Source of the DNA: Rhodocyclaceae bacterium | GTDB taxonomy: Bacteria > Pseudomonadota > Gammaproteobacteria > Burkholderiales > Rhodocyclaceae | Direction of reading: 5' to 3' | DNA length: 26,212 nt | Assembly: GCA_025361105.1 (NCBI GenBank) | Contig: JANYAW010000169.1 | Coordinates: 1-26,212, forward strand | Shown: in pieces, positions 1-7,313 of the stretch | Layout of the letters: the number at the start of each line of letters is the position of its first letter | Numbering within the stretch: position 1 is the first letter of the stretch | Position numbers and translations under genes: made by a program | Notes under the pieces: model-generated | Databases searched by the model: none | Told to the model about the DNA's origin: nothing | What the model saw: only the letters and a program-made list of their open reading frames with translations

Positions 1-19
1 CCCCACGCCGTTGAACCGG
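1..19 (+). repeat. Probable 3' end of a dispersed intergenic repeat, cut by the window edge
   Basis: Bases 4-12 read CACGCCGTT, the conserved 3' module of the intergenic repeat found elsewhere in the window. It lies just past the stop codon of the isochorismatase-family gene, the kind of position other copies take. The 5' module would lie outside the window, so this rests on nine bases only. Confidence 0.35.
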
Positions 20-550
20 TCAGCGCAAAAATTCGCGGCTGATTTCCTTGAAAAATGACGAGTCTGAAGTCCGCAGGCACTCAAAAGCCACCATTTCGGA
101 GCTGACGATTTGAATTCCCGCGTCACGCATGCGCTGCAAAGCCGTTGCCTTGTCGCTTGCACGCCGTGAGCCGACGGCGGTTTCCACTACAAACACTTCT
201 CGACCCGCCGCCTTGAGTTCCATCGCAGTTTGCAAAACGCACACGTGCGATTCGATGCCGCACAAAATCCATTGCTCGCGCATGCTGTCCAAGCAATCCG
301 CCGCGACGCAGGAGAAATGGTTTTTGCTGACGACACAATTCGGCGGCAACTCAGCCAACACATCGGCATGCGTTTCGCCCAAGCCTCGCGGATATTGTTC
401 GCTGGCTGCAATCGGCAAGCCCAATCGTTTGGCCAATCGAATCAACCATAAGACTTGTTGGAGAATTTCTTGGTGGCTATCGATCGCTGGCAGCAAACGC
501 GTTTGCATGTCGACCACCAGCAAAGTGCAACGCGTCGCGGCTATCAACAT
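20..550 (-). CDS. Isochorismatase-family cysteine hydrolase
   Basis: The 176-aa protein is a single-domain cysteine hydrolase of the isochorismatase/nicotinamidase superfamily (YcaC-like). The family triad is visible: Asp14 in VVDMQ, Lys76 in VVSKNHFS, and nucleophile Cys104 in GIESHVCVLQTA. A cis-peptide region typical of the fold precedes Cys104. The substrate cannot be told from sequence; family members cleave isochorismate, nicotinamide, N-carbamoyl compounds and other amides. The ATG at 550 is chosen because it overlaps the upstream stop codon as TAATG, which suggests translational coupling; a GTG at 562 is also in frame but lies inside the upstream gene. The protein is probably cytoplasmic, with no signal peptide or membrane segment. 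The pairing with an exonuclease gene gives no obvious pathway. Confidence 0.88.
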   Translation of the reverse strand: MLIAATRCTLLVVDMQTRLLPAIDSHQEILQQVLWLIRLAKRLGLPIAASEQYPRGLGETHADVLAELPPNCVVSKNHFSCVAADCLDSMREQWILCGIESHVCVLQTAMELKAAGREVFVVETAVGSRRASDKATALQRMRDAGIQIVSSEMVAFECLRTSDSSFFKEISREFLR

Positions 551-1338
551 TAATTGCCCCACGCGGCGATAAATTCTTTCCAGTGCAGCTGCTCTGACGC
601 CGCCAAGGTTTGCCTTACCAAGTCAATTTCCGCAGCTGCTTCTTCGCCGCTCAGGTGGCCGCGAAAAAGTTGGTAACGCAGATAGACCAAATAAGTATTC
701 ACCACATCGGTTTCACAATAATCGCGAATCTCATCGGCGCGGCCCGCTTGCCAGGCTTCCCACACCGCCGAGCCGTCCATCCCCAACTTGCCGGGGAAGC
801 CGCAGAGCTTGGCCATGTCGTCGAGCGGCGCATTGGCACGCGGTTGATACGCCGCCAACACATCCATCAAATCGAGATGGCGTTGGTGATAACGACTGAT
901 GTAATTATTCCATTTAAAGTCGCGCGAATCTCGATGGTCGCCGTCACCCAAATCCCAATAGCGTGGCGCTTTGACGCTATTCATCAAGGCACGGTAGTGC
1001 AAAGCTGGTAAATCGAATCCGCCACCATTCCATGACACCAATTGCGGCGTTAACTTCTCTATGCCGTCAAAAAATCGCTGAATGATTTCCGCTTCAGTCG
1101 ATTTGGGTGCAGCCAAAGACCACACTTTGAAACCATCATCGCTACGTAGTGCGCAAGAAATCGTCACCACGCGATGCAAATGATGCGGCAAAAAATCGCT
1201 GCCGTTTTTTGCCCGCTGACGTTGAAAAGCCAGCTCGGCGACTTCCGTATCGGAGAGTGAGTCCGGCAGCGCATGCAAGCGCCGCAGACCTGAAACATCG
1301 GGGATGGTTTCTATATCAAAGCTTAGTGTGGGAATCAT
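550..1338 (-). CDS. Predicted 3'-5' exonuclease of the DNA polymerase B exonuclease type (DEDDy)
   Basis: The 262-aa protein is a stand-alone DEDD-type 3'-5' exonuclease domain, related to the proofreading domain of family B polymerases. Motif ExoI is FDIET with Asp8 and Glu10. An ExoII-like segment, SWNGGGFDLPAL, carries an aspartate. The C-terminal ExoIII-like segment RDYCETDVVNTYLVYLRY supplies the last aspartate and a tyrosine, so the DEDDy subclass fits. No polymerase domain follows, so it probably trims single-stranded or damaged nucleic-acid ends; the actual substrate is unknown. Its leader is almost entirely the long repeat copy at 1345-1437, which ends 7 bases before the ATG. No clear ribosome-binding site is seen. 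Its stop overlaps the next gene's ATG by one base. Confidence 0.87.
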   Translation of the reverse strand: MIPTLSFDIETIPDVSGLRRLHALPDSLSDTEVAELAFQRQRAKNGSDFLPHHLHRVVTISCALRSDDGFKVWSLAAPKSTEAEIIQRFFDGIEKLTPQLVSWNGGGFDLPALHYRALMNSVKAPRYWDLGDGDHRDSRDFKWNNYISRYHQRHLDLMDVLAAYQPRANAPLDDMAKLCGFPGKLGMDGSAVWEAWQAGRADEIRDYCETDVVNTYLVYLRYQLFRGHLSGEEAAAEIDLVRQTLAASEQLHWKEFIAAWGN

Positions 1339-1344
1339 TTTTGA

Positions 1345-1437
1345 CCAGTTGGGATTGATGTGGAGTGTCGGCTTTGCACAGCCGACCCGCTACGCAGGCT
1401 CGAAGCAGTGCTTCTCGAAACCCCTGCTTCGCCGCCG
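1345..1437 (+). repeat. Long copy of the dispersed intergenic repeat
   Basis: This is one of three long copies (about 93-98 bp), lying between the metallo-hydrolase gene and the exonuclease gene. The 5' module is degenerate here (CCAGTTGGGATTGATG). Hairpin 1 pairs GTCGGCT (1367-1373) with AGCCGAC (1380-1386). Hairpin 2 pairs GAAGCA (1402-1407) with TGCTTC (1409-1414), enclosed by an outer stem GCAGG (1394-1398) with CCTGC (1423-1427). It ends in GCCGCCGT. Confidence 0.85.
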
Positions 1438-1448
1438 TCAGAATCGAA

Positions 1449-2345
1449 TCAAAGCACAAGTTCCAAGCCTTCGTATGACAGCACAACTTCCGGCGCGTTA
1501 TCGACACCGGGGACATATCCGCAAGTTTCCAAAGCCGCTGCAAAAACAATTTCCAATGCATCATCATCGCGGGTGGGTTCGTGATGCGTGCAGACTAATT
1601 TTTTGACACCCAAACGCTTTGCCCACGCCATGCTGCCTTCCATCGTGCCGTGACCCCAGCCGAGCTTGCTTGGATATTCGTCAGTGGTGTACGAGCTGTC
1701 AGCTATCAGTACATCCAGTCCGCTCAATGCGGCATCGAGCTTGCGGTGCTCGGCCTTTACCCACTGCTCAAAATCGTGATACTCCGGATCAGCCGGGCTG
1801 CGCGTGTTCAACCACGGTTCATGGTCGCCAGTGAAGAAAACCGAGCGCCCATCACCATCCACGCGATAACCAAAATTCACCACGGGATGTTTGAGCATCA
1901 AGGGAGTGACGGTGAGCGAGCCGACCGTCACTGGTCGATTGGCGACGATGGTGGTGTGCACAATACTGGCCTGCATTTCGGCTTCGCTCACCGGGAAATA
2001 ACTGTGTTGAAGCTGCACTTCCATGATGTGTTCGATACCGCGATTGGTCAAAGCATCAAACGCGCCGTAGATCTCAACCTGATTGCCCGGAACATACAAG
2101 GGTGCAAAAAACGGCATGCCTTGAATATGATCCCAATGCGAATGGGTGATGAATATGTTTGCCGAAATCGGCATTTCCTTAAGCAAGGCACGTGACAGTG
2201 GAAATATGCCCGTTCCCGCATCGAGGATAACCAGCGTGCCATCGTCACCGCGTATCTCTATGCAGGTCGTGTTGCCGCCATAACGGATGGTATGTGGGCC
2301 AGGCGCCGCAATCGAACCGCGCACACCCCAAAAACGTACATTCAT
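1449..2345 (-). CDS. MBL-fold metallo-hydrolase (cyclic-phosphodiesterase-like)
   Basis: The 298-aa protein starts FWGVRGSIAAPGPHTIRYGGNT, typical of a family of metallo-beta-lactamase-fold phosphodiesterase-like hydrolases. The metal motif HSHWDH (His68, His70, Asp72, His73) binds the two metals. Further ligands are probably the His in LMLKHP, the Asp in FFTGDHE and a His in CTHHEPT. It is expected to be a cytoplasmic hydrolase of a phosphodiester such as a cyclic nucleotide, but the substrate is inferred from fold only. The ATG at 2345 is preferred to the in-frame GTG at 2360: GGAG lies 9 bases before the ATG and overlaps the GTG, so the GTG is probably part of the ribosome-binding region. 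The gene heads the minus-strand group. Confidence 0.88.
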   Translation of the reverse strand: MNVRFWGVRGSIAAPGPHTIRYGGNTTCIEIRGDDGTLVILDAGTGIFPLSRALLKEMPISANIFITHSHWDHIQGMPFFAPLYVPGNQVEIYGAFDALTNRGIEHIMEVQLQHSYFPVSEAEMQASIVHTTIVANRPVTVGSLTVTPLMLKHPVVNFGYRVDGDGRSVFFTGDHEPWLNTRSPADPEYHDFEQWVKAEHRKLDAALSGLDVLIADSSYTTDEYPSKLGWGHGTMEGSMAWAKRLGVKKLVCTHHEPTRDDDALEIVFAAALETCGYVPGVDNAPEVVLSYEGLELVL

Positions 2346-2407
2346 GCGCGCAAACTCCACTCACCCGTCGCACCTTGAGGCCAAGGATACGCGGCAGCGA
2401 TTTTCAA

Positions 2408-2424
2408 TTGACCAAGTTGTTCAA
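2408..2424. promoter_or_regulatory. Possible operator palindrome in the MBL/cobA divergent region
   Basis: An inverted repeat of the form TTGA-n-CAA-n-TTG-n-TCAA lies 63 bases upstream of the metallo-hydrolase start, in the 238-base gap (2346-2583) between two divergent genes. It has 7 of 8 possible pairs. A palindrome this good will occur by chance several times in a window of this size, so its value rests on position alone. I see no convincing sigma-70 promoter, riboswitch or small gene in the rest of the gap. Confidence 0.2.
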
Positions 2425-2583
2425 ACTGCGTTGCGCGCATATCGAAGGTAATCCCGAATCTCTAGTCTCCGTTCGATTATAGCCACGCCGATGCGCTAAT
2501 AATCCTGTCCTTCAGTCCTGGCAAGTTCGCAAATAATTGCGCCAGATCAAGCCAGTTCTGCGTCGCTGTCGTAGCATATCGGC

Positions 2584-3360
2584 ATGAATTCTCCCTCCAC
2601 AAATTCAGGCTGCGTATACCTCGTCGGCGCAGGACCTGGCGATCCGGAATTACTCACCGTCAAAGCGGCACGATTGATCGCTGATGCCGATGTCCTGGTC
2701 TACGATCATCTGGTCTCGGATTTGGTAATGGCATTGGTGAATCCCGCCGCCGAGAAAATCTACGCGGGCAAAGAGCGTGGCAACCACGTCTTGCCTCAGG
2801 AGCAACTCAACGACTTGCTGGTAAAGCTCGCTAGCCAAGGCAAACATGTCGTCCGGCTCAAAGGCGGCGACCCTTACACCTTCGGTCGCGGGGGCGAAGA
2901 AGTGCAAACTTTGCGCGCACGTGGCATTCGTTTTGAAGTCGTTCCTGGCATCACCGCTGCGACCGGCGTGGCCGCCTATGCCGGCATCCCGCTGACTCAT
3001 CGCGACTACGCGCAAGCCTGTATTTTTGTAACCGGACATCTCAAAGATGGCAGCATGAATCTCGATTGGCCGGGGCTTGCGCGGCGCCGACAGACGGTAG
3101 TTATCTATATGGGATTACACGGCCTGTCGCATTTATGCGGGCAATTGATTCACCACGGCCTGCCCGAAACATGGCCCGCCGCGATAGTCCAACATGGCAG
3201 CCTACCCACGCAGCGCACGGTGTCAGGCACTTTGGCGACATTGCCTGTGCTGGCAACCGTCGCCAAGTTGCGCGCCCCAACACTCATCATCGTGGGTGAG
3301 GTCGTGCTGCTGCACGATGAGTTGAAATGGGTGATTGAGTCTGCTGAATCAAGCAACTGA
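2584..3360 (+). CDS. cobA: Uroporphyrinogen-III C-methyltransferase
   Basis: The 258-aa enzyme transfers two methyl groups from S-adenosylmethionine to uroporphyrinogen III, giving precorrin-2, the branch point to sirohaem, cobalamin and haem d1. The N-terminal signature VYLVGAGPGDPELLTVKAARL and the segments VRLKGGDPYTFGRGGEE and VVPGITAATGVAAYAGIPLTHR are hallmarks of the tetrapyrrole methylase family. Length matches monofunctional enzymes: there is no CysG-type N-terminal dehydrogenase/ferrochelatase domain. No other sirohaem or cobalamin gene is in the window, so the branch served is unknown, although sirohaem for sulfite or nitrite reduction is the common use of a lone gene. No clear ribosome-binding site precedes the ATG. 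The symbol cobA follows the monofunctional naming; sumT is a synonym. Confidence 0.94.
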   Translation: MNSPSTNSGCVYLVGAGPGDPELLTVKAARLIADADVLVYDHLVSDLVMALVNPAAEKIYAGKERGNHVLPQEQLNDLLVKLASQGKHVVRLKGGDPYTFGRGGEEVQTLRARGIRFEVVPGITAATGVAAYAGIPLTHRDYAQACIFVTGHLKDGSMNLDWPGLARRRQTVVIYMGLHGLSHLCGQLIHHGLPETWPAAIVQHGSLPTQRTVSGTLATLPVLATVAKLRAPTLIIVGEVVLLHDELKWVIESAESSN

Positions 3361-3415
3361 ATCACCCTGATTTGTTGCCACTTGTTGCGCCATTGCACTC
3401 AATCGTGCAACTACA

Positions 3416-4240
3416 ATGCGCGCCATGGAACGCCGCCACCGCAACCGCACTCGTTATCACGACAAACCACTCGCCATCGCCTATGTCGTTTCCATTCTGA
3501 TTCATATCGCCGTCCTGAGCTTGTCAGTTTCACCGCCACGCGGTGCACCACCACAGCAACTCAATGTCACCATCGCTAAAGCGCCGACACCCGAAGTAGT
3601 TGCAACGCCAAGTCCGGAGCCCAAAAAACCAAAGCAGAAAATTCTCACCGCTGCGTCATCATCGACCCCATCACCGATGGCTTGGCCAGTACGAACCTGG
3701 TCACGTGCCGAACGTTCAGAGATGGATAATTTCCTCAACGAACTCGCCACCGAGGTCAAACCACAACGCGGAAAAGAATTGGCAGCACAAGCACTCGCCA
3801 CAGCGCGCCAGCAAGAAAATATTCCTGCCAGTGAGGTCAATCCTGAAAACAACGAGCCACAAAAAACCGGCCCAGCGCGGAAATCAGTCGATGCATTCAG
3901 CATGGAAATGTATTTCGATGCTTTCTTGACCAAGCTCAATCGCAGCGCAGCCTTCGTCAAAAAAGAAACCCGCAAGAGCGGATATCGCAAAGCTTTGGTG
4001 CAAATTTTGCTGCGTCCAGACGGCACGCTAAAAAGCTACGAAGTGCTGCGCTCCGGCGATCAAGAAATCGAAATCGCCTACATCAAAAGCGTCGTCGACC
4101 GCGCATCACCCTTCTCCGCCTTCCCGCGTGATATCGCCGGTGCAGCCCAAGTATTGTCGATATTCATTTGTATAACCCCATCAGGCAGCGACGGCACCGG
4201 CAGTTTTTCACGCGCCTCACCGCAGGAGTGTCGCGACTAA
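3416..4240 (+). CDS. TonB/TolA-like protein with TonB-type C-terminal domain
   Basis: The 274-aa protein has the layout of an energy-transducer protein. A basic N-terminus is followed by one membrane anchor at about residues 18-38 (LAIAYVVSILIHIAVLSLSV). Then comes a proline-rich, charged linker (about 40-75, with repeated PxP and KKPK) and a C-terminal domain from about 170 (SMEMYFDAFLTKLNRSAAFVK, then VQILLRPDGTLKSYEVLRSG) that looks like TonB_2/TonB C-domains. It would sit in the inner membrane with its C-terminus in the periplasm. No ExoB/ExbD or receptor gene is nearby, so its partner is unknown. The final 20 residues are low-complexity and unlike TonB. The start may be the ATG at 3416 or 3425; neither has a good ribosome-binding site. 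The gene lies 55 bases downstream of cobA. Confidence 0.68.
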   Translation: MRAMERRHRNRTRYHDKPLAIAYVVSILIHIAVLSLSVSPPRGAPPQQLNVTIAKAPTPEVVATPSPEPKKPKQKILTAASSSTPSPMAWPVRTWSRAERSEMDNFLNELATEVKPQRGKELAAQALATARQQENIPASEVNPENNEPQKTGPARKSVDAFSMEMYFDAFLTKLNRSAAFVKKETRKSGYRKALVQILLRPDGTLKSYEVLRSGDQEIEIAYIKSVVDRASPFSAFPRDIAGAAQVLSIFICITPSGSDGTGSFSRASPQECRD

Positions 4241-4257
4241 AGGAACTTACGGAACTT

Positions 4258-4282
4258 GTCAGTTGGTGCTGGCGATACGCCG
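4258..4282 (+). repeat. Short copy of the dispersed intergenic repeat
   Basis: The 5' module (GTCAGTTGGTGCTGGCG) is joined almost directly to the 3' module (ATACGCCGTT) with no hairpin insert. It lies between the convergent TonB-like and diguanylate cyclase genes and is followed by the paired palindromes at 4309-4331. Confidence 0.8.
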
Positions 4283-4308
4283 TTCCGCGAGCGCTGCCCG
4301 GTCTGCGG

Positions 4309-4331
4309 CTGGATTCCAGCTTCCGCCGGAA
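4309..4331. terminator. Two adjacent palindromes between convergent genes (REP-like; possible bidirectional terminator)
   Basis: CTGGATTCCAG (4309-4319) and TTCCGCCGGAA (4321-4331) are each perfect 5+1+5 palindromes, separated by one base and followed by TGACGG. The layout resembles the short palindromic repeats common between genes in many proteobacteria. The site lies between two convergent genes, so it could end transcription from both sides, but there is no T-run. Confidence 0.45.
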
Positions 4332-4350
4332 TGACGGCGAATCAAGGTGT

Positions 4351-5970
4351 TCAAACAGTCGCAGCAACCACGCGATTACGTCCATTGCGCTTGGCCTCGA
4401 GCAATGCTTTGTCTGCCGCGCGGGTCAGTGAGGTTGCATCAGAATATCCGGGTAATGAAGCAATGCCGGCGGAGAACGTGGCGTAGATCGTGCTGTCATC
4501 TGCCAAATGCGGCAGGGTTGCAAAGGCGGCACGGATATCCTCTATCACTTCAAACGCGCGTTGTGGGCTAGCGCCGGGCAAGGCAATAATGAACTCCTCG
4601 CCACCATAGCGTCCAATCAGATCGTTGGCGCGTAGCTTGCCTTTGAGCAGCCATGCAAGACCGCGAATTACCAGGTCTCCGACCGGATGACCGTGAACGT
4701 CATTGATAGCCTTGAAGTTGTCGATGTCGACCATGACAACGGCCAAGTCGGTCAAATCACCACGGTTTGTAAAGAGCTTGTCAAGTTGGGATTTTGCTGC
4801 AGTGTGATTAAGCAGTCCGGTCAAGCCATCGGTCTGGGTCGATCGAAGCATGGTTCGATAGCGTTCGATTTTGGTTTTGACGACGGCGCTTAGCACGATG
4901 GGATTAAACGGCTTAGTGAGAAACTGGTCGCCACCGAGCCGAAGTGCATCCATCTGTTTACCGATATCCATTTCGGCCGAGAGATAGACGATGGGCAAAG
5001 ATTTGTGTTCACGAATCTGGCGCAACACGCGAGTGGCTTCGACCCCGTCAAACTGCGGCATTTGCATATCCATGAGCACCAGATCCGGGTTAAACCCATT
5101 GATCTCTGCCAGCAACTTTGCCGGGTCGGTAACGGCAAGCGTATCGACACCATGTTCACGTAGTGTGCGTTGAATAGCGGCAGAGGCGACTTTGGAATCC
5201 TCAACCACGAGCACACGGTAGTTGGGCTTTTCCGAATCCTCCACCAAATCGATGACTTGCATGATTAAGGAGGACAAGGGCTCGCCCTCAGGAAAAGTGA
5301 CATCAATGCCGTTGCGCATGAGCGATATCATCGCGCTCATATCTTGTGCGCCGCCCACATAGAACAATTGGCTAACCCGGAAGCGTTCACGCATAGCACT
5401 GATGAAGTCCAGTTCAACATCAGTCAATCCAGTTGTTGGCGGCAGGAAAATGACAGCCAGATTGGTGCGCCCTTCCGGTTCGTCCGGGGTGGTCCAGTCA
5501 CTCTGAAAAACATCAAAGCCAATAAATGAAAGTTGACGTGAAATATTCTCAGAGATCTCTTCTGACCCAGGAGCCGTAAAAATGCATACGCCGCGTGGCG
5601 CGATCCAGTGATCAATACGATCTGACGGGTCGGTTTTACGTCGTGCCAGTCCTTGTTGAATTCCCTTGCCTTCTGGTCGGCCGACCGAGGCTAAAGCGCC
5701 TTCGAGCGTGTCGATTTGCCGCTGTAGCGCAGCCACATCCTTATCCGGCAGTGGATGCGTGGCATCGAGCTTGGCAACGGCAGCATTTTCAAGACCTTCG
5801 CACAAGCGAGTCAGACCTGGGAGGCGCAATTCACCAAAATAGCTCCCCAGGTTATTCAGGTGCATCGTGAATTCGGCGAAGTGATCAATGCTCCGCGATT
5901 CAAGGTACGCTGACCAGCGTTTGGTCAGCGTACCAAAGTGCGACTCGTCAGAGAGTTTATTTGCGGGCAT
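4351..5970 (-). CDS. Response-regulator diguanylate cyclase (receiver-GGDEF)
   Basis: The 539-aa protein makes cyclic di-GMP from two GTP. Residues 1-100 are helical and vaguely resemble a histidine phosphotransfer module. Residues about 125-245 look like a degenerate receiver domain. Residues about 250-370 are a good receiver domain with phospho-acceptor Asp301 in LVLMDMQMPQFDG and the Lys of TKPF. Residues about 378-539 are a GGDEF domain beginning DGLTGLLNHTAAK. The active-site motif is GGEEF (456-460), an active variant, and an RxxD inhibitory site (Arg447-Asp450) lies five residues before it, so product feedback inhibition is likely. No membrane segment is seen, so it is probably cytoplasmic and phosphorylation-activated. 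No kinase gene is adjacent. The gene is transcribed alone, divergently from prfB. Confidence 0.93.
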   Translation of the reverse strand: MPANKLSDESHFGTLTKRWSAYLESRSIDHFAEFTMHLNNLGSYFGELRLPGLTRLCEGLENAAVAKLDATHPLPDKDVAALQRQIDTLEGALASVGRPEGKGIQQGLARRKTDPSDRIDHWIAPRGVCIFTAPGSEEISENISRQLSFIGFDVFQSDWTTPDEPEGRTNLAVIFLPPTTGLTDVELDFISAMRERFRVSQLFYVGGAQDMSAMISLMRNGIDVTFPEGEPLSSLIMQVIDLVEDSEKPNYRVLVVEDSKVASAAIQRTLREHGVDTLAVTDPAKLLAEINGFNPDLVLMDMQMPQFDGVEATRVLRQIREHKSLPIVYLSAEMDIGKQMDALRLGGDQFLTKPFNPIVLSAVVKTKIERYRTMLRSTQTDGLTGLLNHTAAKSQLDKLFTNRGDLTDLAVVMVDIDNFKAINDVHGHPVGDLVIRGLAWLLKGKLRANDLIGRYGGEEFIIALPGASPQRAFEVIEDIRAAFATLPHLADDSTIYATFSAGIASLPGYSDATSLTRAADKALLEAKRNGRNRVVAATV

Positions 5971-5988
5971 AGAGCAACAGTCTATCAG

Positions 5989-6080
5989 TCAGTTGGTGCT
6001 GATGTGGAATGTCGGCTTTGCACAGCTGCGTTCCACAGGCGCGAAGCATGCTTCGCGAATTCCCTGTTCCACCGCCGTTA
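5989..6080 (+). repeat. Long copy of the dispersed intergenic repeat
   Basis: This long copy fills most of the gap between the divergent diguanylate cyclase and prfB genes. It starts CAGTTGGTGCTGATGTGG and ends CCGCCGTTA. Hairpin 2 is an 18-base perfect palindrome at 6040-6057, enclosed by ACAGG (6035-6039) pairing with CCTGT (6063-6067). Hairpin 1 (6011-6030) keeps only five pairs, one of them a G-U wobble. A TAAAAT hexamer at 6110-6115 past its end could serve as the prfB -10 box, but no good -35 box is seen. Confidence 0.85.
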
Positions 6081-6141
6081 ATCAAACCTAGTGCCAGCAG
6101 TCCCCCATGTAAAATTGCGCGTTTTAGAAATGGAACAGATC

Positions 6142-7246
6142 ATGGAAGCCGAACGCCTTAACGCCGTATCCAACCACATAGGCGATTTGAAATCGCGTGA
6201 GCAGGAACTGCGGAGGTATCTTTGACTACGATGCAAAAGCGTCGCGGTTAGAGGAGATTGTCGGGCTGCTTGAAGATCCAAAAGTTTGGGATGATGCCGA
6301 GCGTGCACAAGCCTTGGGGCGAGATCGCAAAGCGCTCGAAGGTGTGGTGCTCAATCTCGACACCATTGCGGCACATCTGATTGACGCACGTGAATTATTC
6401 GAACTTGCGAAATCGGAGGACGACGAAGACACACTGATTTCCGTCGAAGGCGATCTTGAAGGTTTGGAAAAAGAAGTTGGTGGTCTTGAGTTCCGCCGGA
6501 TGTTCAACAACCCGCTCGATCCCAATGCCTGCTTCCTTGAAATCCAGGCTGGCGCAGGCGGCACCGAGGCGCAGGATTGGGCGGCGATGTTGCTGCGGAT
6601 GTATCTCAAATACACGGAGCGTAAGGGATTTAACGTAGAAATTCTTGAAGAATCCGCGGGCGATATTGCCGGCTTGAAAAGCGCCACATTGAAGATTATT
6701 GGCGAATACGCTTATGGCACCTTGCGCACGGAATCCGGTGTGCATCGCTTGGTGCGCAAATCGCCGTTCGATTCCAACGCGCGCCGCCACACCAGCTTTA
6801 CTTCGGTGTTTGTCTATCCGGAAGTCGATGATTCGATTGAAGTCGATATCAACCCGGCCGATCTACGCGTTGATACTTTTCGCGCTAGCGGCGCGGGCGG
6901 GCAACACATCAACAAAACCGATTCGGCGATACGCATCACGCATATTCCGACCAATATCGTGGTGCAGTGCCAGAGCGACCGTTCACAACATCGCAATCGC
7001 GCCGAAGCTATGGCGATGCTCAAATCGCGACTCTACGAAGCGGAACTACGCAAGCGCCAGGCGCAGCAGCAGCAATTGGAAGATTCAAAAACCGACATCG
7101 GCTGGGGTCATCAAATCCGCAGCTATGTGCTCGATCAATCGCGCATTAAGGACTTGCGCACTAATGTCGAAGTCGGCAATACGCAGAGCGTTTTGGACGG
7201 CGATCTTGATCAGTTTATTGAAGCCAGTTTGAAACAAGGCGTTTGA
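6142..7246 (+). CDS. prfB: Peptide chain release factor 2, with programmed +1 frameshift
   Basis: RF2 releases the finished peptide at UGA and UAA codons. The protein is encoded in two frames: codons 6142-6222, then after skipping one base, 6224-7246, giving 367 aa (E. coli RF2 has 365). The join is the classic autoregulatory site GGAGG TAT CTT TGA C: an internal Shine-Dalgarno (6212-6216), slippery CTT (6220-6222) and in-frame UGA (6223-6225), after which the protein reads DYDAKASRLEE. The RF2 tripeptide SPF (in VRKSPFDSNARRH) reads UGA, and the GGQ motif (residues 252-254, SGAGGQHINKT) triggers hydrolysis. The start is taken as the ATG at 6142 (MEAERLNAV), which has GGA before it; an ATG at 6130 is in frame. 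prfB followed by lysS is a conserved order. Low RF2 makes ribosomes pause at the UGA and shift, raising synthesis. Confidence 0.97.
6211..6226 (+). promoter_or_regulatory. prfB: Programmed +1 ribosomal frameshift site of prfB
   Basis: The internal Shine-Dalgarno GGAGG is followed at once by TAT CTT TGA C, matching the known RF2 recoding site in spacing and sequence. The anti-SD interaction and the slow UGA decoding when RF2 is scarce push the ribosome forward by one base. Confidence 0.95.
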
Positions 7247-7313
7247 AAAACCTTGCTATGTCACAATGCCGCCCTCGTCACCCCGCTCTGAATTCTCTTG
7301 CGTTTAACGCCCA

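Noticed and set aside
1316..1567. Minus-strand reading frame through the long repeat, similar to one at 23012-23359
   Set aside because: Both come from translating the same repeat and share a CKAGRLCKAD-like peptide for that reason. They overlap real genes and have no ribosome-binding site.
2505..2540. GCCAGTTCTGCGTCG as a further repeat copy before cobA
   Set aside because: Only the first eight bases match the 5' module and there is no 3' module.
6223..6225. In-frame TGA that could mark prfB as a pseudogene
   Set aside because: The surrounding sequence is the known programmed frameshift site of RF2, and the rest of the protein is intact.
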